This document shows, piece by piece, positions 16,653 to 24,330 of a DNA stretch of 37,571 bases. The DNA lies in the NCBI GenBank assembly GCA_964402405.1, contig CAYOCE010000009.1, positions 1 to 37,571 of the forward strand, given 5' to 3'. Origin of the DNA: CAYOCE01 sp964402405. GTDB taxonomy: Bacteria > Pseudomonadota > Alphaproteobacteria > UBA7879. The notes under the pieces were generated by a model. The model had not been told where the DNA came from. It saw nothing but the letters and a program-made list of their open reading frames with translations, and did not search any database. The position numbers and the translations under genes are program-made. Position 1 is the stretch's first letter. Each line of letters begins with the position of its first letter.

Positions 16653-17117
16653 TTATTCCGAAATAGAACTTTTTTCAATTAACCACTCTGTAAAATAAAC
16701 GTCAACTGAATGTATACCTCTTTTTAAAGAATAAGTATAGACCTCATCTGCATAATCCAAAATAGTCATACTTTTCAAATGGTAATGCTTTTTTCTTTTC
16801 AAAAGCCGAGCAACTGTTTCTAAAGAATCCAAATACAAAGCACAGTCCCAAGCAGCGTCATCCTTATTAAGTTGATTTAGCGAAGCCTTTGGATTGTAAT
16901 CTAAATTTATAGATTCTTGTTCCCCAATTAAATCGGCAACCGAGCAATCTAAAGCTTGGGCAATTGCCTGTACAATAAAAATACTCGGGTTTTTGGATCG
17001 CCCATAAAGAATATTCTGTACAGCACTCGGCCTTAGGCCAGCTTTTTTCTCAAGACCATGGGCCGAAATATCCAGGGCCTCCATTTTTGATTTAATCTGT
17101 GCGCCAATATAACCCAT
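16653..17117 (-). CDS. XRE-family (Cro/CI-type) HTH regulator
   Basis: The 154-residue protein has an N-terminal Cro/CI helix-turn-helix at about residues 5-62: ISAHGLEKKAGLRPSAVQNI as the two recognition helices, then ILYGRSKNPSI and IAQALDCSVADLIG. The C-terminal 90 residues are unlike peptidase S24 or cupin domains and are unassigned. GAGAGG precedes the start. A perfect TTGACA (complement of 17167-17172) 50 bp upstream may be its -35 box, although no clear -10 is visible. As first gene of the probable operon with the haem-oxygenase-fold protein and kinase-like protein, it is the likely local regulator, perhaps autoregulating. Confidence 0.85.
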   Translation of the reverse strand: MGYIGAQIKSKMEALDISAHGLEKKAGLRPSAVQNILYGRSKNPSIFIVQAIAQALDCSVADLIGEQESINLDYNPKASLNQLNKDDAAWDCALYLDSLETVARLLKRKKHYHLKSMTILDYADEVYTYSLKRGIHSVDVYFTEWLIEKSSISE

Positions 17118-17612
17118 CTTTACCTCTCTGACTGATGATCTATCAAGTAATATAAAAAATTAAGTGTGTCAACAGCCTTTGTTGAGCCATTTTACTTATG
17201 CTATTTTTCTTAAAAACCTTTCTTTTCTTAAGGAGTTCTTTGCATATCTTTTGTAAATTTAGCTAACTTTTAACCCAAAAAATAGAGTTTTTTCAACGGA
17301 TTAAATTATTTTTGAAGACTTTGGGTTATTTTATTGACTTGTGTATAAATAATGAATATATATTCTTTAAAGTGTATTTTATATGCTGTACCTCCCTGTA
17401 AAAAACCCCCGAGAAAGATTTTCTCAGGGGCTTTTTTATGGAAAAGATATAGAACATCAATTACACTCACCTGATATAATTGATATTTTTGTTTTTTAGG
17501 TGAAGAGATGGGGGAAGATCCCCCCACATTTTATGAATATTATTTTTTTATAAATGATGGTATGTCTAATTATGTATATATACTTATGTTCTTGAACACC
17601 TTTTTACGGGTA
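17118..17612. other. 495-bp spacer between XRE operon and dksA
   Basis: Besides the bidirectional terminator at 17400-17437 and the XRE upstream region (TTGACA on the minus strand at 17167-17172), it is AT-rich and shows no gene. A 73-codon minus-strand frame (17306-17527) runs through the terminator stem and has no family resemblance. Confidence 0.7.
17400..17437. terminator. Bidirectional Rho-independent terminator downstream of dksA
   Basis: CCCC-GAGAAA (17407-17416), loop GAT, TTTCTC, one bulged A, then GGGG (17427-17430). It is followed by T6 on the plus strand and preceded by A6, so it has a U-tract in both directions. It lies downstream of dksA and upstream of the XRE operon, and so isolates the two. 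Confidence 0.85.
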
Positions 17613-18038
17613 TTATTCAAAACGATAAAGTCGTTCCATGCGCTCCCGTAACTCCTGAGCTTCAATACTGAGAGTCGCAATGGGACGTGCTTCAAGACGG
17701 GCCAAACTAATGGGTTCACCTGTTTCTTCGCAATAACCATAACTACCATCATCAATTCTTCTAAGGGCTGCGTCGATTTTATTAAGAAGTCTTAGATCAC
17801 GTTCTCTGGCTTTCAGTTCCAATTCCAAATCTAACTCGCTGGTTGCCCGATCATTAACATCGGCCTCATTTAATTTTTCAGTTTGTAGGATTTTCATGGT
17901 TTCTTTTGATCCTTCAAGAATTTCTTCTTTCCACATCAATAATTTCTTACGAAAATATTCCAATTGAGCTTGGCTCATAAAAGGTTCTTTTTCGTTCGGC
18001 TTGTAGTTTATTGGTAATTGAAACTTGAATTGTTCCAT
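17613..18038 (-). CDS. dksA: RNA polymerase-binding transcription factor DksA
   Basis: The 141-residue protein matches DksA: a coiled-coil region (LEYFRKKLLMWKEEILEGSK through NEADVNDRATSELDLELELK) with the acidic tip segment DVNDRATSE, then a C-terminal globular part IDDGSYGYCEETGEPISLAR and LEARPIATLSIEAQE. DksA inserts into the RNA polymerase secondary channel and, with ppGpp, adjusts rRNA and amino-acid promoters. Gammaproteobacterial DksA has a four-cysteine zinc finger. Here only one cysteine remains (CEETG, with SIEAQ where others have CIDC). This cysteine-poor form is usual in alphaproteobacteria. GGAGG lies upstream of the ATG. Another Met at residue 21 is a possible shorter start. 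Confidence 0.95.
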   Translation of the reverse strand: MEQFKFQLPINYKPNEKEPFMSQAQLEYFRKKLLMWKEEILEGSKETMKILQTEKLNEADVNDRATSELDLELELKARERDLRLLNKIDAALRRIDDGSYGYCEETGEPISLARLEARPIATLSIEAQELRERMERLYRFE

Positions 18039-18186
18039 TCTATTTAACCTCCACTGTTTTAGTTTTTGTTTATTTTTTATTTTCTAAATCTATCAAAATT
18101 TAATCCCCTGCGCAACACTATTTTTTAAAAAAATATTTTTTTGATGTTTTTCCCCAAAATCATTAGGAAAATAGCAAAAAAATAAG

Positions 18187-18339
18187 GAGGTTAAAAAATT
18201 TAACCTCATACCCTTGAAATTAGAAATAGGGGTTCCTATATATCCTAAGACTTAGGTGCAATACCTAAGTTCATCTACCTCCTTAAATGTGAGGATATCC
18301 CCTTAACTTGGCCGAGTCGTAAGACTCGGTCCTTTTTTT
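18187..18339 (+). ncRNA. Candidate small non-coding RNA with its own terminator
   Basis: On the plus strand: hairpin GAGGTTAAA-AAA-TTTAACCTC (18187-18207). Then an outer stem, GGGG (18229-18232) and ATATCC (18240-18245) pairing with GGATATCCCC (18293-18302). This encloses hairpin ACTTAGGT-GCAAT-ACCTAAGT (18250-18270). The strong terminator at 18312-18339 closes the unit. No plus-strand protein gene ends upstream (dksA is minus) and none starts downstream (the tRNA is minus), so the terminator needs a non-coding transcript to serve. No convincing promoter was seen. It does not show SRP RNA or tmRNA signatures; 6S RNA could not be excluded. Confidence 0.45.
18311..18339 (+). terminator. Rho-independent terminator of the candidate small RNA
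   Basis: CCGAGTC (18312-18318), GTAA tetraloop, GACTCGG (18323-18329), then CC and T7 (18333-18339). The stem is perfect and GC-rich and the U-tract is only on the plus strand. Confidence 0.88.
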
Positions 18340-18411
18340 GGGTCCTATATTAGGTCGATACTTTTTGGGGTAAAATGAGAATATTAAGATATGAGAAACA
18401 TTATGAATAAT

Positions 18412-18487
18412 TGGCGTCCCCTACGGGATTCGAACCCGTGTTGCCGCCGTGAGAGGGCGGCGTCCTAGGCCTCTAGACGAAGGGGAC
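18412..18487 (-). tRNA. tRNA-Glu (anticodon CTC), CCA encoded
   Basis: Read on the minus strand, the acceptor stem GTCCCCT pairs with AGGGGAC. The anticodon stem CCGCC/GGCGG holds loop CTCTCAC with anticodon CTC, which reads GAG. The T-arm contains GGTTCGAATCC. The discriminator is G and CCA is encoded (18414-18412). The sequence is close to the well-known enterobacterial tRNA-Glu with TTC anticodon. A separate TTC isoacceptor is presumably elsewhere, since CTC alone does not read GAA well. Confidence 0.97.
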
Positions 18488-18566
18488 GTAGAAATAGTAC
18501 TACTCGAGGGAATCAGATTATTCAAGTTCTTTTTCAGAATGTTGGTAGCCCAATACCAGTAAGCTT

Positions 18567-19151
18567 TTAAAACCACTTGCTGGTGGGGTCTATTTTAATG
18601 TGAGGAAGCGTGCGCGCTAGTGGAATAACTTCTTCAATTGTATCAACAAAATGATAAAATTGGTTATCGTTTAATCCGGCAAACTTCTTTTTAACCATAT
18701 AATTCATCATTTCCTTGAGATGATTCCAGAAGCCATCGACGTTTACGATAATAATGGGCTTTGTATGAAGACCAATTTGCCGCCAGGTCAGCACTTCAAA
18801 AGTCTCTTCAATCGTTCCAAATCCTCCTGGCAAAGCAATAAAACCATCAGCATTCTCAAACATGATTCTTTTACGCGTATTCATATCAGGGGCAATAATC
18901 AATTCGGAGATACCATTGTGACTCTGTTCATAGTCTGCAAGATATTCTGTTGAAACCCCAAACACATTTCCCCCCGCTTGCATACAGGCATCAGCCACAA
19001 CGCCCATCAACCCAATTCGTCCACCCCCAAAAACCAACCGGATGTTTTCTTTGGCAAGCAGCGTGCCCAACTTTTTGGCATGCGCCTTGTAATTTTCATC
19101 TATATGGGCGGAGGCGCCACAATAAACAGCTAGAGATTTTATTTCTGACAT
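18567..19151 (-). CDS. LOG family (TIGR00730-type) cytokinin-nucleotide phosphoribohydrolase-like protein
   Basis: The 194-residue Rossmann-like protein carries both family signatures: GGGRIGLMG (42-50) and PGGFGTIEE (108-116), the latter with the glutamate used in catalysis, plus the conserved Arg in NTRKRIMFENAD. LOG enzymes hydrolyse nucleoside 5'-monophosphates to base plus ribose 5-phosphate. They were first described in cytokinin activation and are widespread in bacteria with no cytokinin link. Length is typical. GAGG lies upstream of the ATG. It is oriented away from the psd-pssA pair, with a 155-bp divergent spacer, and no partner gene suggests a substrate. Confidence 0.92.
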   Translation of the reverse strand: MSEIKSLAVYCGASAHIDENYKAHAKKLGTLLAKENIRLVFGGGRIGLMGVVADACMQAGGNVFGVSTEYLADYEQSHNGISELIIAPDMNTRKRIMFENADGFIALPGGFGTIEETFEVLTWRQIGLHTKPIIIVNVDGFWNHLKEMMNYMVKKKFAGLNDNQFYHFVDTIEEVIPLARTLPHIKIDPTSKWF

Positions 19152-19306
19152 ATATTCCTCATATTTCCAAGCTTTCAGGAGTTTTTTCCCTACAAAGCGA
19201 CGTCATTATGCAAAAAAAAGTTTAAATATGCTACAAAAAACTGTCACAAAGATTTATTTTCGATTATCATGCATTGGTAATTTTGCCTATACCTCTATTT
19301 TAACAT

Positions 19307-20014
19307 ATGGACCAGATGAAAACGAATCAATTTACCAAGCCTCAACTGTCAATCCATCCTGAAGGATGGATTTTTGGATTACTATTTATACTGGGGGCCA
19401 TCATTTTGTGGCATCTCCATGAGTTTCTAGGGTATCTGGGGGCAATCTTAGCGGGGTGGTGTTTTTATTTCTTTAGGAACCCCAATCGCTTTACGCCCGT
19501 TAGGTCTGGACTGATTATTAGCCCAGCTGACGGCATTGTTTCCCAAATTACGGAAATAGTTCCAACAGTGGAGACGGGTCTTGAGGCTAAACCCCATACT
19601 CGCATTAGCATTTTCATGAATGTATTCAATGTTCATGTGAATCGTATCCCTATCGAAGGAACAATTACCTATGTTCATTATCACCCCGGCAAATTTTTAA
19701 ATGCTTCCCTTGATAAGGCAAGTGAACACAATGAACGCCAATGCTTTGTGGTGGAAACAAACAAAAAACTAAAAATCGGATTTGTTCAAATCGCAGGGTT
19801 GATTGCCAGGCGTATTAGATGTGATATTCTCCAGGAGCAAAAGGTTTTGACAGGTCAACGATTTGGTTTGATCCGCTTTGGCAGTAGAGTAGATGTTTAT
19901 CTACCCAATGGGATTTATCCTTTGGTAGCCGAAGGACAAATCATGATTGCCGGAGAAACCGTTTTGGCAGATCTAGAAACAAAAGAGCCCCAAAGATTAG
20001 GAGAAATCAGGTAA
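19307..20014 (+). CDS. psd: Phosphatidylserine decarboxylase proenzyme (short form)
   Basis: The 235-residue protein converts phosphatidylserine to phosphatidylethanolamine at the inner membrane. Two hydrophobic segments lie at about 21-55. Conserved blocks are ISPADGIVSQI, FMNVFNVHVNRIP and VHYHPGKFLNASLDKA. The self-cleavage site is RFGSRVDVY, with Gly192-Ser193, the serine becoming the pyruvoyl cofactor of the alpha chain. This is the short psd type common in alphaproteobacteria. ATG 19316 (residue 4) is an equally possible start; neither has a strong ribosome site. pssA follows 5 bp later, so the two consecutive enzymes are made from one transcript. Confidence 0.96.
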   Translation: MDQMKTNQFTKPQLSIHPEGWIFGLLFILGAIILWHLHEFLGYLGAILAGWCFYFFRNPNRFTPVRSGLIISPADGIVSQITEIVPTVETGLEAKPHTRISIFMNVFNVHVNRIPIEGTITYVHYHPGKFLNASLDKASEHNERQCFVVETNKKLKIGFVQIAGLIARRIRCDILQEQKVLTGQRFGLIRFGSRVDVYLPNGIYPLVAEGQIMIAGETVLADLETKEPQRLGEIR

Positions 20015-20019
20015 GCATC

Positions 20020-20766
20020 ATGAGTGATCTTAAACAATCAAAATTAAAATTGTTATCCATCAATAAAATGATTCCCAATGCCATTACCATGGCAGCCCTT
20101 TGTAGTGGGATGAGTGCAATTCGCTTTGCCTTCATGGATCAATGGGAAAATGCCGTTGCTTGTGTATTGCTGGCGGGTATTCTGGATACCATGGATGGCC
20201 GCATTGCTAGGCTTTTGGGGAAATCTTCCCAGTTTGGAGCCCAATTGGATTCTCTGGCGGATGCGGTTAATTTTGGCGTGGCCCCCGCCCTTATGATGTA
20301 TCTATTCATTCTAAAGGATTTTCGCAGCTTTGGCTGGGCTATATGTTTGTTTTTTACTGTCTGTATGGTTTTTCGTTTGGCTAGATTTAATACGATGCTG
20401 TTAGAGGCAGATCAGGAAAAGCCTGCAAATGGCGCTTTCTTTTTGGGAGTCCCTGCTCCCGCTGGCGCTATTTTAATGTTGCTTCCCATCATGTTGCAAT
20501 TCGAAGTTAATGCCTCCCAGGTAGTTCCTGTTCTTTTCTATGCCTTGTGGGCCATTGGGGCAGCGCTTCTGTTGATTTCCAGAATTCCTACTTTTTCCTT
20601 AAAAGGCGGGAAAATTCCTTTAAAATTTGGATGGTTCCTATTCGTGATCTTGGTATTTTTAATGGTAAACCTCGTTACATCCCCCTGGACCACCATCACT
20701 GTTTTAGGGGGCCTTTATGTGGCGAGTATTCCTATCAGTTATAAGATAGCAAAAAAACTGGAATGA
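20020..20766 (+). CDS. pssA: CDP-diacylglycerol-serine O-phosphatidyltransferase
   Basis: The 248-residue membrane protein makes phosphatidylserine from CDP-diacylglycerol and serine, supplying Psd. The CDP-alcohol phosphatidyltransferase motif is complete: D59-G60-x2-A63-R64-x8-G73-x3-D77-x3-D81. About seven to eight hydrophobic segments follow. Gene order psd-pssA with a 5-bp gap is the standard alphaproteobacterial operon and supports the serine-specific assignment over phosphatidylglycerophosphate synthase. Length is normal for the pssA type II family. Confidence 0.96.
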   Translation: MSDLKQSKLKLLSINKMIPNAITMAALCSGMSAIRFAFMDQWENAVACVLLAGILDTMDGRIARLLGKSSQFGAQLDSLADAVNFGVAPALMMYLFILKDFRSFGWAICLFFTVCMVFRLARFNTMLLEADQEKPANGAFFLGVPAPAGAILMLLPIMLQFEVNASQVVPVLFYALWAIGAALLLISRIPTFSLKGGKIPLKFGWFLFVILVFLMVNLVTSPWTTITVLGGLYVASIPISYKIAKKLE

Positions 20767-20947
20767 GCGGGTATATTAATTTCAAGTTGAGGAAAAGGCC
20801 ATAAACCCTATTGCTCTTTGGATAAAATTGGGTGTAGAATATTTTAAGGTCAAATTTTATGATTATCACCATTGAAATATCCGAGGCACTTGCCCATATC
20901 AATAGTAGAAGTCTTTATAGATAAACCAAACAAAAAAGGATTAAAAA

Positions 20948-21334
20948 ATGTCAAATGTCATCAGTTTTCAGGCATACAAAAACGCAACTATAGATCGCGG
21001 AGAAAACCTTGAAACTGTTCTTTTACAGTTGGAACGGGTTGTTTTTGCCATGCAGCTAAAACGAGATAAAGCTTATGAAACTTTAAATCATGTGATGGAT
21101 TATTGTAAACGTAAAAAAATGGCCATTACCGAATCCCTTATTCAAAAGCACCTAAGAAGAGTTTTGGATGACATTAGTCTTGAGGTTATTAGCGACAAGG
21201 ATCAAATTGTCACGATTGATATGCTCCTGGATGCCTTTCAGGTATTAGATACAGATATTCTAGGTCACCAAAATGCTATTAAAAAGGCACAGCAATACTT
21301 TCTGGGCAAGAAGGGACTGTCTCATCGGTATTAA
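20948..21334 (+). CDS. Hypothetical protein, small, helical
   Basis: I do not recognise this 128-residue protein. It is charged and predicted mainly helical, without signal peptide or membrane segment. VISFQAYKNATIDRGENLET opens it, and two amphipathic helices follow around LLQLERVVFAMQLKRDK and ESLIQKHLRRVLDDISLEVI. A good ribosome site (AAAGGA) lies before the ATG, which together with its codon continuity supports a real gene. It stands alone between pssA and asnB. A short REP-like palindrome lies directly after it. No function can be inferred. Confidence 0.7.
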   Translation: MSNVISFQAYKNATIDRGENLETVLLQLERVVFAMQLKRDKAYETLNHVMDYCKRKKMAITESLIQKHLRRVLDDISLEVISDKDQIVTIDMLLDAFQVLDTDILGHQNAIKKAQQYFLGKKGLSHRY

Positions 21335-21340
21335 TAATCC

Positions 21341-21390
21341 CGTCATCCCAGGCAAGTGAGCTTGCGAACGCCGACCTGGGACCCAGTACA
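21341..21390. repeat. REP-like palindromic element, copy 1
   Basis: GTCATCCCAGG (from 21342; stem CCCAGG 21347-21352) pairs with CCTGGGACCCAG (stem 21375-21380) around an internal AAGTGAGCTTGCG. The framework GTCATCC...GGGAYCCA is shared with the element at 33168-33250 and resembles intergenic palindromes common in alphaproteobacteria. It lies in the 85-bp spacer before asnB. Confidence 0.55.
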
Positions 21391-21419
21391 TTCGCATTAT
21401 AAAAGGAAAAAACAAATAC

Positions 21420-23336
21420 ATGTGTGGTATCACGGGATTTTGGCAGTTTGGGAAAACGGGAATTTCCCATCCCAAAAAAGTTTTGACTGACATGATGGAA
21501 GCCATCAAAACCAGGGGGCCTGACTCTTCTGGCACTTGGGTTGATGAAAAACAAGGTATCTTTCTGGGCCACCGACGTCTTTCTATTCAAGATCTTTCCC
21601 CTGCCGGCCATCAACCTATGGTTTCCCATTCAGGTCGTTCTGTGATGATCTATAATGGCGAGGTCTATAATCCCGCTGAACTCCGGAATGAATTAATCGC
21701 AGAAGGGGTTCAATTTCGGGGACACTCTGATACCGAGGTAATGTTAGAGGCCATCGAACGATGGGGCCTTGAAAAGGCTGTCTCTCGATTCATTGGGATG
21801 TTTGCCTTTGCCTTGTGGATGGATTCCAAGCTTTATCTCGTAAGGGATCGCCTGGGGATTAAGCCTCTGTATTGGGGCATTATGAATGATACTCTTTTTT
21901 TTGGATCCCAACCCAAAAGTTTCTTTAAGCATCCCAAGTTTCGGTCAGAAATTGATCCAACGGCCTTGGCGTCTTATCTGCGCTTTGGATATGTCCCTAC
22001 GCCCACCTCTATTTTTAAAAATATCCATAAGTTAAAACAGGGGCATTGGTTGGTGATTGATGCCAAAAAGTCTGTAAAAGAGGCTGCTTTTTGGAGCCTT
22101 AAGGATTTTGCAGGTCGCCCTAAAGTACATCCAAAGTCCGAAAAAGATCTGGTAGATCAAGCCCATGAGCTCCTGAAAGATGCCGTCACAAAACGGATGC
22201 TCGCCGATGTTCCCTTGGGTGCCTTTTTATCAGGGGGAATTGATAGTTCGTTGGTGACAGCCCTGATGCAAGCATCCAGCGATAAGCCCATCAAAACATT
22301 TTCCATTGGGTTTCATGATAAATCCTTTAACGAAGCCCCCTACGCCAAGGAAATTTCTCAACACTTGGGAACCGAGCATCATGAACTATATGTAACCGAG
22401 AAAACTGCCTTGGATTTGGTACCTGAGATCCCCAGTTGGTGTGATGAGCCCTTTGCTGATCAATCCCAGATTCCCACCTATTTGGTTTCTAAACTGGCGC
22501 ACGAACATGTCACTGTTTCTTTATCTGGTGATGGAGGGGATGAATTGTTTGGCGGATACAGCCGCTATCTGTTTGCCAAAAACATGTGGGGGAAGATCTC
22601 TGTTATGCCTTCGTGGGTGAGGTATTTAGGATATCATGCGATTCATACGTTATCGCCTGAAGCTTGGAGTTCTCTCGAAAACATGCTTCCTAGAAAATTC
22701 TGTCCTTCTCATTTGGGGGATAAGGCTTATAAGTTAGGGAATGTTTTGAGATCCGGTAATTCTAGAGTCCTTTATCAGCAATTAGTGTCCCAATGTCATG
22801 AATCCTCGGAAATCCTAAGAGGGACAGTCCATGCGTCTTCTCTTCCTTTTGATGAGGCAAACCACATTGATAATTTCTTTGAGCAGATGCAATTCATTGA
22901 TACCCTCACCTATTTACCCGATGATATTCTAACCAAGGTAGATCGCGCCAGCATGGCCGTTAGTCTTGAGGCCCGCGTTCCCTTGTTGGACCACCGATTG
23001 GTGGAGTTTTCCTGGACCCTTCCCATGTCCTATAAAATAAGGGGCAATACAACTAAATGGATTCTTCGGGAAATTTTGAATCAATATGTCCCCAAGAAAA
23101 TGACCGATCGACCTAAAATGGGATTCGGGATTCCTGTGGGCAAATGGTTACTCACAGATCTTAGGCCCTGGGCCGAGGAGTTATTAGATGCACAACGCAT
23201 GCATGAAGAGGGGCACTTTAACGTAGCCTTGGTGCACCAGCGCTGGCAAGAGCATATCAAAGGTATCCGCAATTGGCATGCTTATCTCTGGCCCATTCTT
23301 ATGTTTCAAAGTTGGAAATCATTCTATAGTATTTAA
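21420..23336 (+). CDS. asnB: Asparagine synthase (glutamine-hydrolysing)
   Basis: The 638-residue protein starts MCGITGFW, with Cys2 as the glutaminase nucleophile after removal of Met1. The class II amidotransferase domain (1 to about 215) has RGPDSSG and MIYNGEVYN. The synthetase domain contains the PP-loop SGGIDSS (271-277) for aspartate adenylation, and further on SLSGDGGDELFGGYSRY. The length (about 630) matches the long asnB form often found beside surface-polysaccharide genes. Such enzymes can amidate sugars or other acids, so asparagine is the default but not the only possible product. A methyltransferase-like gene follows 24 bp later. The ribosome site AAAAGG is 13 bp from the ATG. 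Confidence 0.93.
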   Translation: MCGITGFWQFGKTGISHPKKVLTDMMEAIKTRGPDSSGTWVDEKQGIFLGHRRLSIQDLSPAGHQPMVSHSGRSVMIYNGEVYNPAELRNELIAEGVQFRGHSDTEVMLEAIERWGLEKAVSRFIGMFAFALWMDSKLYLVRDRLGIKPLYWGIMNDTLFFGSQPKSFFKHPKFRSEIDPTALASYLRFGYVPTPTSIFKNIHKLKQGHWLVIDAKKSVKEAAFWSLKDFAGRPKVHPKSEKDLVDQAHELLKDAVTKRMLADVPLGAFLSGGIDSSLVTALMQASSDKPIKTFSIGFHDKSFNEAPYAKEISQHLGTEHHELYVTEKTALDLVPEIPSWCDEPFADQSQIPTYLVSKLAHEHVTVSLSGDGGDELFGGYSRYLFAKNMWGKISVMPSWVRYLGYHAIHTLSPEAWSSLENMLPRKFCPSHLGDKAYKLGNVLRSGNSRVLYQQLVSQCHESSEILRGTVHASSLPFDEANHIDNFFEQMQFIDTLTYLPDDILTKVDRASMAVSLEARVPLLDHRLVEFSWTLPMSYKIRGNTTKWILREILNQYVPKKMTDRPKMGFGIPVGKWLLTDLRPWAEELLDAQRMHEEGHFNVALVHQRWQEHIKGIRNWHAYLWPILMFQSWKSFYSI

Positions 23337-23360
23337 TTATGGCAGCATGCGAGGTAAAAA

Positions 23361-24308
23361 ATGTTCAAAACAGGTATTACAGATATCAATAAGCTGCTAG
23401 GGGAAAAGTCAAAAACTTTTCTTTTAAAGGAATTTAAAAATACAACCATCACCCTTTACGATCAAATTCTAAATGAATCAAATGCTGAAGAACTTAGCGA
23501 AAAGGTCTTAGTTTTTTTTTCGGATGAACGGGGGGCTTATAAACGCACCTACAACAATCGTTTTAATAAGTTTGACGATGCTGCTATAGATTTAATTAAA
23601 ACATTTTTTTCATCAGAAAATATTTTAACGGTGCAAGATATGGGTGTTAGTGATGGCCGTACATCTTGTGATTTTTTTGAAAAAATTGTTCAGTTTTTTC
23701 CCCTTATTGCCTTCTATGCTTCTGACTACAATGGATATGTCCTTGTGTTAGAAAAAGGGAAAACAAAAATTACTCTAAGTCATAGGGAAAATCTTCTAGA
23801 GGTTCTTTTTCCTCCCTTTGTATTTAACATAGCAAAACGAGATAGCTATCGTTATTATCCTATCAATCATTTGGTACGTTTGATGCACCATTGGTTAGTA
23901 GTAAATCCTTTGCTAAAAGAATATAAGAATGGCAATCATAGGGCACGCAAGCTGCTTCTGTTTTCTCCCCGCGCCATAAATTTATCTAAGACAGATCAAC
24001 GTTTCAAGCTTTTACAGCATGATCTGCTAATGCCGTTTCATAAACAAAGTCATATTATTCGAGCCATGAATGTTTTGAATCCTTCTTACTTCTCCGAGAC
24101 AGAGTTTACAAAAGTTCTTTCCAATATTTACAATGGCCTTTATCTTGGAAGCTTTTTAATTACTGGTTCGAATCAAGATGCTGGTTCAGATGTAGATGGG
24201 GGAATTTATAAAAAAAATAAACTGGGTTTCGAAAAAATTTGGCAAGCAGACAGACCTTCCCCCATTAATGATAAAATTTTAGGATTTAAAAAAGAAATAT
24301 ATTCCTAA
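23361..24308 (+). CDS. SAM-dependent methyltransferase-like protein
   Basis: The 315-residue soluble protein has the layout of a class I methyltransferase. The glycine-bearing SAM-binding motif is DMGVSDG (93-99), with CDFFEKI in the next helix. ASDYN may be the acidic second strand, HDLLMPF a later strand, and IIRAMNVLNPSYFSETEFTK resembles the RNVLxYF region of CheR-like enzymes. The similarity is moderate and the substrate is unknown. GAGG precedes the ATG, and it is 24 bp after asnB, with which it may be cotranscribed. Its stop lies 22 bp from the convergent stop of the large secreted protein; no terminator hairpin is visible in between. Confidence 0.6.
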   Translation: MFKTGITDINKLLGEKSKTFLLKEFKNTTITLYDQILNESNAEELSEKVLVFFSDERGAYKRTYNNRFNKFDDAAIDLIKTFFSSENILTVQDMGVSDGRTSCDFFEKIVQFFPLIAFYASDYNGYVLVLEKGKTKITLSHRENLLEVLFPPFVFNIAKRDSYRYYPINHLVRLMHHWLVVNPLLKEYKNGNHRARKLLLFSPRAINLSKTDQRFKLLQHDLLMPFHKQSHIIRAMNVLNPSYFSETEFTKVLSNIYNGLYLGSFLITGSNQDAGSDVDGGIYKKNKLGFEKIWQADRPSPINDKILGFKKEIYS

Positions 24309-24330
24309 GGCCTACCGAAATTTACTTCTT

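Larger units (their letters stand above)
18039..18566. other. 528-bp non-protein region: dksA upstream, small RNA candidate, tRNA-Glu
   Basis: No protein gene is seen. It contains the dksA upstream region (minus strand TTGCGC, 17 bp, TAGATT is a possible promoter), the hairpins and terminator at 18187-18339, and tRNA-Glu at 18412-18487. Confidence 0.75.

Noticed and set aside
17306..17527. 73-codon minus-strand reading frame
   Set aside because: It reads straight through the bidirectional terminator and has no family resemblance.
17613..18038. Loss of zinc-finger cysteines in DksA as a novelty
   Set aside because: This cysteine-poor form is usual in alphaproteobacterial DksA and serves only as a taxonomic hint.
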